Origin: Stephanodiscus triporus
Taxonomy: Eukaryota; Bacillariophyta; Thalassiosirophyceae; Thalassiosirales; Thalassiosiraceae
Reading direction: 5' to 3'
Length of the DNA: 26,055 nt
NCBI GenBank assembly: GCA_036939755.1
Contig: JALLAZ010000727.1
Coordinates: 1 to 26,055, forward strand
Shown here: positions 1-10,200 of the stretch, piece by piece
Layout: every line of letters starts with the position of its first letter
Numbering within the stretch: position 1 is the first letter of the stretch
The notes under the pieces: model-generated
The model's database searches: none
What the model was told of the DNA's origin: nothing
Seen by the model: only the letters and a program-made list of their open reading frames with translations
Position numbers and translations under genes: made by a program

Positions 1-1221
1 GTACTATGGCTACAGGGGGACTGTTTGTCCCCTTATTCTTAGGGAATAATACATAAACATAAGGAGAATTCAGAAAAACCCACAATTGTGGGATATTGCA
101 TATTATGGTACTATTCTTAGTACCATATTATTTGTGGTCTGCCTGGCAACAAAAACCCGGAGAAATTCACAGACAAAAAAGACGCCATCCCAAAAAAGTT
201 GTTCCCACCTGTGTTCGTTGCGTTTTGCATACTGTCTGTGAGCTAAAAAATCTGGATTCTAGGTAAGAAGTAGATTTCAAAAAATATTTACAATAGGTAT
301 ATCCTCCTGGGTAGTCTTCTTATCCTGGTCATTTTTGATATCTATCGGCAACAAAAACAGCTGTTCGCCATTTTTTCGGCAAATACGAGTCACGAACAGT
401 CAGCTCAAGGTAAAAAAGATGGTGCGAAGGCAGATACCGTCATTTTTGAACCGTCAGAAGAATGTCCAGAATCCGAGCTTTACCATCCATATATATTATA
501 TGTACGTCGGAATTTGAATTACGCACGCATGTATGAATCACAAAAAATAGTCAGTTGAAGAAGTTAAAAAGAACCGTGTCGATCATAGTATGAAGTGGGA
601 ATTAGTACATGGATACGATGCTTTCTCATCTTAAACATGGTTGCTTCGTTACAATGCAAATTAAGTGGTAGATAGAACGCGATAGTCGCGTTTCGCGGAC
701 TCCTGAAAAAAAATGCTGTAAAGGAATTCCTTATTGAAATCCTGCGATTTTAGTATTACTCCGATTATAGTTTTTTAAATTGAGTTCGTTTTTTTTTGCT
801 CTTGAATCATGTGCCACGTGAGATTGAGAGCGACAACCTGGGGTAGAATCATCCATGTGTTACGTCCACACATGCTCTCTTGTTGCCACCCTCAGAAGTC
901 CCTCTCTCTCTGCTAGTATGTTGTGTGGTGATTCATGTCCTGTCATCCGTAATCCCACGTGAGTTTTGACAGAGCCAATCATTTGATATCCATGTGTATT
1001 GCCGTCTATTGCTGTCGGTTTGGCGGAATTCATTCCGGATTCCTCATCTGGCTTCTTCTGGGGAGGCCGGCAGTTTCAGTTCGGCATTGCCGTGGGCCAC
1101 AACATGATTGATGATTGCACATGAATTAAACGAATTGCGTACTTTTCTGCGTCCACAGTCGTCCCTCAGAATAATCATTGAATTTAACCGCGGCCACAGG
1201 GGCGTGCGTGTGAGCTCAGCG
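1..1221. other. Non-coding upstream region with small hairpins
   Basis: No convincing coding region is seen. The first 130 bases hold three consecutive foldbacks: GGGGAC/GTCCCC at 16-32, the perfect palindrome CCCACAATTGTGGG at 79-92, and TATGGTACTA/TAGTACCATA at 104-127. A fourth lies at 676-692 (AACGCGA-tag-TCGCGTT). T-rich and CT-rich stretches precede the first gene, as expected of a promoter and 5' leader. A short open frame at 335-517 has no recognisable features and is not called. The in-frame ATG at 1111 could extend the next gene, but the segment 1111-1221 looks like leader sequence. Confidence 0.5.
814..963. promoter_or_regulatory. Pair of CCACGTGAG boxes (E-box/G-box type)
   Basis: The nonamer CCACGTGAG occurs twice in the same orientation, at 814-822 and 955-963, upstream of the Gln-rich gene. 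Its core CACGTG is the classic target of bHLH and bZIP factors in eukaryotes. The identical flanks beyond the hexamer core are what make it notable. Role and factor are inferred, not shown. Confidence 0.3.
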
Positions 1222-4200
1222 ATGTCAAAGAATGACAAGGACCACCAGTTGTATCAGGTCCCGTCATATCAACATCAGCAAGAATCGCAACCGCCATCGT
1301 TCCAATACCCGTCGCTGCAGGAGCAACAACAGCAGCAGCATCAGCAAGCGCTGTACCAAAAGCAGCAGCATTTTCAGCAGTGGTTCGCTCAGCAGCAGCA
1401 GCAGCAGCAACAACAGCAGCAGCAACGTAATCCCCCAACACCAAAGTATCCTCCCGCCGAGACATCGTTACTTCCATCGCCCGCCGGGCATACCTTGGCG
1501 TTCACCGCCACCCCCGGCGGAGGAGGGTTTCATCGGCACGCCGCGACGCCCATGTCCGGAATGACTGGAGGAGGGCTGGGGGCGCCGGGGGGGGTCGGAA
1601 TCGTTGGTCGCATTCCCATGACGGCCGCGTCCTTCGGCTCGCTCGGCTACGGCGGACCGGGGACCGTCCGTCAGCCGACGGTGGAGATGATGAATCCCAG
1701 CGTCGTCGCCGGGGGGTTCATGGACATGGGGGGATACGGTGGCGCCGCGGGACTCCTTCGCGGCAACGATCCGCTGCAGCCTACACCAGTAGCAAGACGG
1801 ATGGGAGGAGGTGGAGGAGGAGGGGTTTTCTCTCAACAACAGCCGATGCAGGAGCAGATGGGAATGCAGGGGACTCCGTCTCCGTACAATGCATCTGCGA
1901 TGCCGTCTCCTTTCCTTACCCATCAACACGCTCAGCGGCAACACCTCGGACAACAACAAGAACAACAATCGCAGCAATGGATGCAACAAACGAGGAAACT
2001 GCAATCGGTCAAGGAGGAGGAGGATCCGTCTATGTTGCGATTCGAATCGCGGCCGGGCTTGGATACGAGTCCCATGGCTGGGGGTCAGGGCCGGCAGGCC
2101 GTGGAGGGGGGAGGTCAAGGTCGAGATCAAAAGAAGAATGATGGCACGACTGACGAAACTGGAATGACCCCCCCAATCAGGACACCCATGCCTCCTGCTG
2201 GACAGCATCGACGTGTTAGCTCCGGTAAGATATGAGAATATGCACTTTGCATGAACACAACACTTCTTTAAAGAAATGTGCTGTGATACCAATATCATCT
2301 CTCATCTCTCGCGTGCTTCTCTCTCAATGCAGGACAAGATCCCAAGTCTAGGGCAATGTCCTCTGGGCAATTGCCGCAAGATTCGTCGCGCATGGAAACT
2401 CCATCTTCCTCTGTTGGCCAATTGCAGCGGGCGTATTCCAGCGATCAGACACAACAGGCCGACCAGACATTTGGCAACCCAGGAATGCTGCAAGAGTTCC
2501 CTTTCTTCTTCGACGGGTACGCCGCGTGGGTTTGTCGACACTGTCAACACGTTCCGCCGTATTATCGTGGAGGGAATTATGTCTGGCAGTCTTCGCAACC
2601 TCCATCCAATCAATTCGTCGATATGCATTTGAGGTTCTGTCCGGGCTTGAATCCTGGTAATTTGCCACCCCCGACAGCCTTTCAGCCACAACATCAGCAA
2701 CATCAGCAACTGCCCTTTCCTCCAACGTCACAGGAAAGTGTTGCAAATTTTCCATACCCCATGCCGCAACAGCAGCCTCAGAACCCTTTCATGCAGCAAG
2801 CTCAACATCAAATGTTACAGCAGGAGCCATTATTAAAGCAGTCCTATAGATATCAAGAGGAGGATAGGTCACCCAAAAACGATGAAAGGAAGGTTCCTGA
2901 TCCGCCAGGCCAGAAAAGTCCTATACCTTCAACTAGGCAAGTCACTGATCGAACACAAGGCGAAAAGTCAGGCAAAAATGCAGAATCCAGTGCCAAAGCA
3001 GGGCAACCCCAGGGAGCACCTCATCAAGGAGTTCATTGGGATTTCCCGCTTGGTGGTCGGCCGCCTTCATTTCAACCTCCATATCCATACCATCCATATC
3101 CTTCGCACATGATGCAGATGCCACCAGTTGTAGACGCAGCTGCTGCGGGCATGCAGTATTCGCCATCGATGTTAGGGTTAGCATCAATGCCAACGCCACA
3201 TCCTACTTCTGCCCAAGATGGCAGTGATCTGTCCACGGAGTTATCGCCTCCTAGTAGCTTGAAAAAGAGCAAGGCCTCCCCTAGCAGCAAGGCATCTCCC
3301 ATGGGACGGCACACCGACGATGCCACGTACAAGATCGCAAAAGATTTCTTAACGAAAACTACATTAGAAAGTTCAAGACCAATTTCCGAAGGGTCGGACT
3401 TGGGTCAAACCCTCGTTGATCCATCCGATGCTGACCTTCTGACTGACTATTTCTTTCACATGCTGCAGCAGCTCGTGGTATGCCGATTCTCAGAGAAGGA
3501 TCGCAAGACGAGGGGCGGAAAGCGTGAGAATATCAACATTGGATACGGTGGCCTTCAATGCATACATTGTATTGATGCCCCTTCCGCTCGCAAGTTCTTC
3601 TGGTCGACAGTGGATCGATTAGCAAATAGCTTTGCGGAGATTCCAAGCCACATCCTCAAGTGCAAGCTTTGTCCGGGTGACGTCAGGGATGCGTTGCTTG
3701 TTCTTAAGGGACGGCATCTCGAACAGATGCACCTGCTCCCCCGAGGATCTCAGAAGGTATTTTTTCGTCGTGTGTGGAGACGGCTCCATGATCGCGAAGG
3801 CTCAAGTTCAACGCCCACGAAGTCACATCCATCATTTCTTGGTGAAGAGAGAGGGATCGATCCATCACCATCGGCTGATATCTATTCTCCAGAGTCTGCC
3901 TTGCCTGCCGCCGCAAGTCTCCTTGCCATACGTGCCAGGTACCAACTAGCTCAGCCTCGAGAACTTGATAGCAGCGATAGCATCCCCGAAGAGAAATGCG
4001 AGAGGGTCCTTCTTGCAATTCCAGAGGACAAGGACTGGCTGTCTGATATGGATTGCTTCGTTCGGAAGAACATTGAAGTCTTTATCGCGAAGCAATCCGA
4101 TGTGGAGAATGCTGCCGCTGATCGTAAGTATCCCATCAAAGTTGGCCAGGTGGGCATACGTTGTATCCACTGCGCCATGACTTCGGTTGGTGCACGTTGT

Positions 4201-4626
4201 TCGGCGGTGTCATATCCGTATTCCATTAGTGGCATATACGAATCTGTTAGAGAATTACAACGCATGCATCTTGAAACATGCCCGAACGTCCCGAAAGACA
4301 CAAAGGAAGCGTCGGTAATGCTTGGGAGCGGATCCGCGAGCTTGAGTTCGGTACTGAGAAGGTACTACGTCCAGGCAGCGAGGGCGCTGGGTCTATTTGA
4401 TACCCAGGACGATGGCATCGGTGCGGGTGGCAAGCACGTGCCAATGTCGACCGGCGAATTTCCGTCGCCTGCACCCACCGCCCAAGCAGTGGCAAATGTT
4501 GCCCCTGGTACTGCACGCGACGATGACGGGAAGAGAAAAGCGTCACCAAGTCCTAACGATGACGAAGGAAGCTCCAATGAGCCAGGCACCAAGAGGCTTA
4601 AGTTAGGTGATGCGCCTGGGAGTTGA
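1222..4626 (+). CDS. Gln-rich protein with three C-x2-C...H-x3-C zinc-finger-like modules
   Basis: There are two exons, 1222-2224 and 2333-4626. The 108-base intron has a GTAAGA donor and a TGCAG acceptor; it splits a Gly codon after its first base, and the joined frame encodes 1098 residues. The ATG at 1222 is preferred; the in-frame ATG at 1111 would add 37 residues. The N-terminal third is low complexity: Gln runs (12 Gln at 1391-1426), then Gly/Met/Pro-rich sequence. Three similar modules follow: C402-x2-C405...H433-x3-C437, C744-x2-C747...H774-x3-C778, and C945-x2-C948...H980-x3-C984. In the last two the first pair is written CIHC. This fits zinc binding, but I recognise no named domain; similar anonymous proteins are common in diatoms as far as I recall. 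A basic segment near the C-terminus (TKRLKL) could be a nuclear signal. A transcription-related nuclear role is inference from the Gln-rich plus finger layout. Confidence 0.85.
1318..1428 (+). repeat. CAG/CAA glutamine-codon repeat
   Basis: This is an interrupted (CAG/CAA)n tract in exon 1 of the Gln-rich gene, with an unbroken block of 12 Gln codons at 1391-1426. It is in frame and likely to vary in length between alleles. Confidence 0.85.
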
Positions 4627-5179
4627 AGCAATTAGATGCACCCGCCAAGAATGATGTTCCGGGGATGGTAGATGCTCCTGGAGAGAAAACCACCCCTTGC
4701 ACAGAGGAGGACGATATCCCGAGAGAAAAGGCAGTGGATTCCCCATGATTTATAAATAGTTGTATTTGCTAATCGGCCATTGAGCTGCGCTGGCTGCCCT
4801 AGGCTACAGTCGAGTACCAAGTTGTGTTTTGCTACATTCATCAGGTTTGCAGGCTGCTTCACAGTCACAGTCGCGTACCAAGTTTGGTTTTGCTACATTT
4901 ATCTTGTTTGATAACACCGGACAAGAATCATACTACTTGCCTATTTCAGCATATTACTTGAGTTGTATACACGCGCAGGATTATGTTTCCCCAAAGTTTA
5001 ATTCTTCCCTGAATTTTCTATTGCATGGCTGTTTCGTAGGAAGTGTTTGACGGGAACACATTCCACATGAGTGTCCAGCCTCGGAGGATATTGCCAGTAA
5101 TATTGAATATCCGAAGATACCATTGAAGTTGTTGTCAATATATCTTAATCTCTCCATCACTTGCCATATTTCTTGCATC
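4627..5179. other. Convergent intergenic region with a 61-bp-period direct repeat
   Basis: This lies between the stop codons of the Gln-rich gene (+) and the MinE-like gene (-), so it holds both 3' ends. No coding region is supported. Two imperfect copies of a roughly 43-base unit sit at 4806-4848 and 4867-4909, both reading acagtcg-gtaccaag followed by ttttgctacatt. They look like a local duplication. Confidence 0.6.
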
Positions 5180-5572
5180 TTATTGTGGTCTGCTTAGAGA
5201 ATTTCTCTCGTTGGTCACTTCAACAGACATTTCAAATAATTGGCATTCTCCCTCACTCTTAACGTTGAAGCTTGCCGTGCTGGCCTTTGCTGCCCGAATA
5301 TGCCTCTAGATAGTCAACGGGGGAGGGGGAAAGGGGGGTCAGCCGTGTTGCAGCGACACGAAACACTATTGAAATACAGAGAAATTCCTCACTTGAACTA
5401 CCTCCATCACGTCCCGTTGCAAGGCCTCCATATCGACCCCCTCCAGCAAATGCGTCCCTCGCTGTGCTGCCAATATGACGCTTAGACGCTCCTTGGCAAC
5501 GGATCTGGACGCGGAAGCGGTGGTGGCCGACGAAGTCCCGAAGATCTTGCCAATTTTGTTAATGAAGGACAT
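5180..5572 (-). CDS. minE: MinE-type division-site topological specificity protein
   Basis: There are two exons on the minus strand, 5572-5393 (60 codons) and 5305-5180 (41 codons plus TAA), joined in phase 0 across an 87-base intron (GTGAGG donor, CTATCTAG acceptor). The 101-residue product matches bacterial MinE throughout. It starts MSFINKIGKIFG, like the amphipathic membrane-targeting start. Next comes SVAKERLSVILAAQRG at residues 24-39, the helix that competes with MinC for MinD, then LQRDVMEVVQRHI across the splice junction, and a C-terminal beta segment (SFNVKSEGECQLFEMSVEV). MinE activates the MinD ATPase and keeps division rings off the poles; eukaryotic copies act in plastids or mitochondria. 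No upstream ATG or targeting extension is visible: an in-frame TGA lies 15-17 bases before the start, so any transit peptide would need another 5' exon. The second exon was found by translating beyond the donor and is too short to stand alone. Confidence 0.82.
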
Positions 5573-5705
5573 TTGACTTTCTCTACTTCAGCTTTACTTG
5601 AATGTACAACCGGGCGCAGAAGCTACTTAGCACCCCGGCCAGCAATTTTGGCGGGAACCGAGGAGGCAGAGGCAGAAAGAGTCAGAGAGAGGACTATCTA
5701 TGTCG

Positions 5706-5844
5706 GTAGTAGGGGTATTGTCTTTTTTGGTCCTAGGACCGATTGGTCCCAATTTTTGCTTTGGGACCAATTGGTCCTAAGAAATTTGGCGGGATCACTA
5801 TTTCTGCACTATTGACGGCGGACAGGCCGTCATTGTTTTTTGAG
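5706..5844 (+). repeat. Left inverted-repeat arm
   Basis: This arm is itself a foldback. It contains the perfect palindrome GGTCCTAGGACC at 5729-5740 and an 11-bp stem, ATTGGTCCCAA (5742-5752) with TTGGGACCAAT (5761-5771), around an 8-base loop. It pairs imperfectly with 7053-7227 on the other strand. Confidence 0.7.
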
Positions 5845-5984
5845 TGGTGTTGATTTTATGGCGCACTGCCGCTGGCAACAGTAAAACTGGCCGTTGCACT
5901 ATGTTTTGTAGCATGCCATTTTTAGCGGCCACCATATTTTTTCTTTTCTTGGGGATCATTTTGCTTTTGGATAATTTCAGCAGG

Positions 5985-6175
5985 TCGTCCTCGTCGTTGT
6001 TGTCGTCATTGTCGCCATCGTTGTTGCCGTCATTGTCATTGTCGCCGTCGTCGTTGTCATCATTGTCGCCATCATTGTTGCCGTCATTGTCATTGCCACT
6101 GTCGTTGTTGCCATTGTTGTCACGGTCGCCGTTGCTATTTCCGTTGTCCTCTATGTCGCCGTCATCGTTGCCGCG
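5985..6175. repeat. Trinucleotide-rich low-complexity tract (TTG/TCG/TCA/GCC)
   Basis: The tract is dominated by TTG, TCG, TCA and GCC triplets. On the minus strand it reads as an Asp/Asn/Gly-rich frame (5798-6214) and on the plus strand as a Ser/Leu/Pro-rich frame (5844-6278). The open frames follow from the triplet repeat, and neither strand has recognisable protein features. Confidence 0.65.
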
Positions 6176-6458
6176 GTCACGTTGCCATCTCCTTTCCGCC
6201 GCCGTTTCTGTCACCGTCGCCGCCGCTTTTGGCTGGTTGTTGTCTGTTCCCCCCCATCACCGCTGTTGTCTTTATTGACATCTGTCACCCTCGCCTTCTC
6301 CGGAGTCACTTCTTTTTCTTCGGCTGCCACTTTAAGTTGATTGTCGTATAGGGACTGTCATTGTGCGGGTCGCGCCGGCGTTGATGGGGATCGCAGGCGA
6401 TGCCAACGTGGTGATCACAGCCAGCGCGGTCGTGCTGGTTGCGCATGCCTCCTCCAAT

Positions 6459-6782
6459 GTGGCGATCGTGGCCGCCGCTGCGGTCATCACGTCCATCGCT
6501 GCCGCTGCAGCTGTGGCAATCGCGGCCGCCACTGCGGTCATTGCGTCCATTGCCGCCACTGCCGCCATGGCGATCGCGCCCGCCACCGCTGTCGTTGCGT
6601 CCATTGCTGCCGCTGCCGACATGGCGATCGCAGCCGCCACCGCGGTCATTGCATCCATTGCTACCGCTGCTGACATGGCGATCGCAGCCGCCACCGCGGT
6701 CGTTGCGTCCATTGCTGCCGCTGCCAACATGGCGATCGCGGCTGCCACCGCGGTCATTGCGTCCACCATTGCCGCTGCCGAC
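6459..6782. repeat. Six tandem 54-bp repeats
   Basis: The motif (A/G)TGGC(G/A)ATCG recurs at 6459, 6513, 6567, 6621, 6675 and 6729, exactly 54 bases apart, with diverged unit bodies. Because 54 is a multiple of three, several frames stay open over the array: an Ala-rich plus-strand frame (6363-7019) and, on the minus strand, a Gly/Asn/Arg/Asp-rich frame (6306-7043) and an Ala-rich frame (6332-6964). The minus-strand frame has 18-residue repeats containing NDRGGG. Whether any is translated cannot be decided from sequence. Confidence 0.85.
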
Positions 6783-7052
6783 GTGGGACGGACCGCGATC
6801 GCCATTCGGGAAGTACTCCTCACCCGTTTCCCCTCCTCCACCTCCACCTCCGGGGGGCTTGACAATGCCGCCGCCTTGATGATAGTGTCCGCCACCACCA
6901 TAGCCACGGCCATGCTGGTTGAGCACACCGCCGCCGCTGCCGTCGTGGTGATCACTGCCGCCACTCCTGCCGCCGTGGTGATCGCGGGCGACGACTTGGC
7001 CGCCTCTTGCCCCGGCTAGGTTTCGATGGGGGGAGGGCATCATCTAGTTAGG

Positions 7053-7227
7053 CTCACAACAAAGACAGTCTGTCTGTGGTCAATAGTGCAGAGTTAGTGG
7101 TTGTGCCAAATTGATTAGTCCTAGGACCAAATGGTCCCACCTTTCCCGCCAGAACAAAACCGCTAACAAAAAATTGAAAATTGGGACCAAAAAGTCCTCT
7201 AGGACCAAAAAAGACGACTCCCACTAC
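7053..7227 (-). repeat. Right inverted-repeat arm
   Basis: Read on the minus strand, this segment repeats the left arm in the same order: a GTCTTTTTTGGTCCTAG block, then GGTCCCAATTTT, GGCGGGA, TGGTCCTA, CAATTTGGC, TGCACTATTGAC and a GACAG/GTC block. About 38 bases of additional spacer separate the two halves relative to the left arm. Confidence 0.7.
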
Positions 7228-7279
7228 TGTTCTATTCGCGTTCGACCGGCGATGACTTGGATGCCCCCTCCCCAAGCAG

Positions 7280-10200
7280 ATGGCCGACCATCACCGCCTT
7301 CCTTCCCACTACACGCATGACGGATCGCTGAATCATCCGTCCCATCCCCTCCGGGGCGCCTCCGGAACTCCGCGCATTCGCTCCCATCCCCCCCTCCACT
7401 CCTACCGCCGTCCCACCCCGGAGGATGATCCGCTCTACAACGGCACCGCCCTCGGGGGGGGGGGTGGACGGGATCCTCTGTGGCGACATCCCCGTCTTGA
7501 CCTTCCCTCGGCGCGCAACGTCCTCGTCTCCCTCTTCCGCAACGTCCCCCCCCGTGAGAACGAAGGGCATAGCCAGCTGCTAATGGCCTTCGGACACTGT
7601 CTCACGCGCGACATCACGCGCACAACCTTACCCAAGGAGGACGGCAACGGCGACGACGACGAGCGCGACGCAGGCGCGATGCCGATAGAGTGCGACGGGA
7701 TCGAGACCCGAGGTCCATACTGTCCCGAAGGACGGAAATACATGGAATTCCATCGCGCCCCGAGGTCGACGGCTGCCGACGACGACGACGACGACACGGG
7801 AGAGCCGATCAACTCCGCGACCACGTGGATGGACATGGACCACATCTACGGGAACGCCCCGCCTACCTCCCCCGATTATCTCAGGCATCGCACGGGCGCG
7901 GGGGGGACGATGAGGCTCGACGAACGCACGGGATTGCCGCCCATAGACGATGCGACGGGACTGTATTCGGTCTACGACGACCGCGTGCGACAGCTCCCGA
8001 TGGACCTGGCGATTGTTTCGACCTTCCTGAAATATCACAACAAGAGGGCCGCGCATCACGGCGGACTGAATCCGGGGTGGGACGACGAGACTCTATTCCA
8101 CCTGGCGAGGATGGACGTGTTGGCCGTGTACCAGAATATTTTCGAGATGGATTACGTCCCGGCGGTCCTGGGTAAGCCCCTGAAGGAATACCGGGGGTAT
8201 GATCCGAGCGTGGACGCGAGCATAGACGTATTCTTTTCGACGTGCAGCTTCCGTTATGGTCACTCGGGGCTGTCGGGATTGGTGCGATTGCTGGACAAGA
8301 ACTGGGAGCCACTGCCGCAGGATCCGATGCTGATGAGGGACGTATACAATGGGACGGAGCAGTTCGTTCGGACGCTCGATGACTACCTCCGCCGCCGCTG
8401 CTGCGATGGGGGGGAGGGGATGAACGGGACGGACCATCCCGGTCGTTCCTTCTCCCCGGCGATTACGGCGGTGATACGCGGCCTCACCCACGACGCCACC
8501 CGCGCCGCCGACGCGAGCTTCGTCGACGACATGAGCCTGTTCATGGCGGGTTCGGTGGCGAAGAACGTTCAGCGCGGACGGGACAACGGCCTGCCGTCGT
8601 ACAACGAGGCGCGCGTATGGTTCGGATTGGAGCCGGCGAGGTCCTACCTCGATCTCGCCAACGGGGACATGTCGGTGGCGAGGACGTTGGAGGAACTGTA
8701 TGGTCCGGGGAGGGTGGACGACGTCGACGCGTACGTGGGAGCGATGCTGGAGACGCCCGCCTCGGAGGACGACACCCTCGGGCCGCTTAACATCGCGTCC
8801 ATGCGCGACCAGTGGGAGAGGCTGAGGGATGGTGACCGACTGTATTACCGCGCGCGCCTAACGGCGGAGGAGATACGAAATTTGCCCACCTTGGCGGACT
8901 TGATGAGGGACGCGTGGGGCGAGGACGAGATGAGGCACTTTCCGGACGAGATATTCGCGATCGTTTCCGCTGGCGGCAACAATGGAAGGGACGAAGTTTT
9001 TAATGCAGGCGGTGCTACCGGGATGGAGCTATTCGACGGCGACTTGAACATTCATTGGCAGGTCCACGATGGGGGGGAGCACATCGACTTCACGCTGAGT
9101 ACCCCCGACATAAAGGTTAGCGGCGGCTATGTCGGTCTCGGCTGGAATTCGAACATCATGAAGGGCGCGGAGGTGTGGTTTTGCGTGTCGAGCGAGTCTG
9201 ACGACGATGGCGGCGACGAGACTTGTGACGTGGACGAAATTCCTCCGGAGACGCCGTCGAGTGATCCCGGACCCTTCTCCTGCTGTGTCGTCGATGGTGA
9301 CCGGCACGTCGCGCTTGATTGCGATGGGATCACTCGAGAAAATTACCTGACTGTGCTGAAGTCCTGCGCCTCGGCAAAGAGATCATACGTCACAGTAAGG
9401 GCACGACTATGCCAGTCTCCTTCTTCCGGAAAAGAGGAAACTAAGAGAGATTGCTTTTCCCACGAGGGTGATCTGCAATTCATCGCGGCGTACAATCCCG
9501 ACGGTGTAAATGTCGCGCATGGATTCTCGCGCAGGAAGGCCGGGTCTACCAATCTCGCCATCGGGTATGCCGCAACGTGTTCCGACGACTCGAACAATGC
9601 TGGCCTCTTTGCTCTACATGGCGCCTTGCTTCTTACTGCATGGCTCATCCTTGCCCCGATTGCGATATACGTCGTTCGTTACTACAAGGGCAAATCATGG
9701 CGGCTTAAAGTTCACATATCGCTCGTCGGGGTAATTATAAGTCTGATGTTCGCGTTGGTCATGACAGCAATCATTTCCGTGGAAGGGACATCGTTCGGCA
9801 CAGTCGATGCCCGCAGTGCTACGTTAAGCAAGCACAAGATAATCGGGCTCTCTGTTATGTGTTTGATTGCGTTCATGGTTGTCACGGGTAAGAGAGTGCA
9901 CTACATATTACAAACCTCCCTCTTGTACCGGATGCCCGCACCTTAACACTAATTATCATACAATCGTCGTCGCTTCTTTCACTCATCGCCCTAGGCGAGC
10001 TTCGCCGCAAAAGGACCCTGATGAAGAGAACAGAATCGATTGCGCTTGAACGTGCCGTAATTATTTCTCACCGTTGTGGGGGCTTCTTTTTGGTAGGAGC
10101 TGCGTGGTGAGTTTTCTTGTCTTTGAATACTCCTCTATCTTCATATGATCAGCAACTGAGTAACATGACTTTTTAGGTACAACTGCTACACGGGTCTTAT

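Larger units (their letters stand above)
5706..7227. mobile_element. Candidate non-autonomous element with long terminal inverted repeats
   Basis: Imperfect inverted repeats of about 140 and 175 bases bound a 1.5-kb segment. Both outer ends read GTAGT...GGG...GTCTTTTTTGGTCCTAG. Both inner ends share TGCACTATTGAC and a GACAG...GTC...TTGTT block. The right arm has extra bases in its middle. The interior holds simple trinucleotide sequence and six 54-bp repeats, with no transposase-like protein recognised. No clear target-site duplication was found. It occupies the divergent intergenic space between the MinE-like gene (133 bases away) and the peroxidase fusion (52 bases away). A non-autonomous DNA transposon or a foldback element would fit; the assignment is inference from structure only. 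Confidence 0.5.

Noticed and set aside
1468..2298. 276-codon open frame on the minus strand
   Set aside because: It is antisense to the GC-rich exon 1 and the intron of the Gln-rich gene, with no motif; openness follows from composition.
5844..6278. Plus-strand Ser/Leu-rich frame with a hydrophobic start
   Set aside because: It is generated by a trinucleotide repeat inside the inverted-repeat element, with no domain and a competing minus-strand frame.
6459..6782. CRISPR-like regular spacing
   Set aside because: Units are contiguous 54-bp tandem repeats with no unique spacers, inside eukaryotic sequence.
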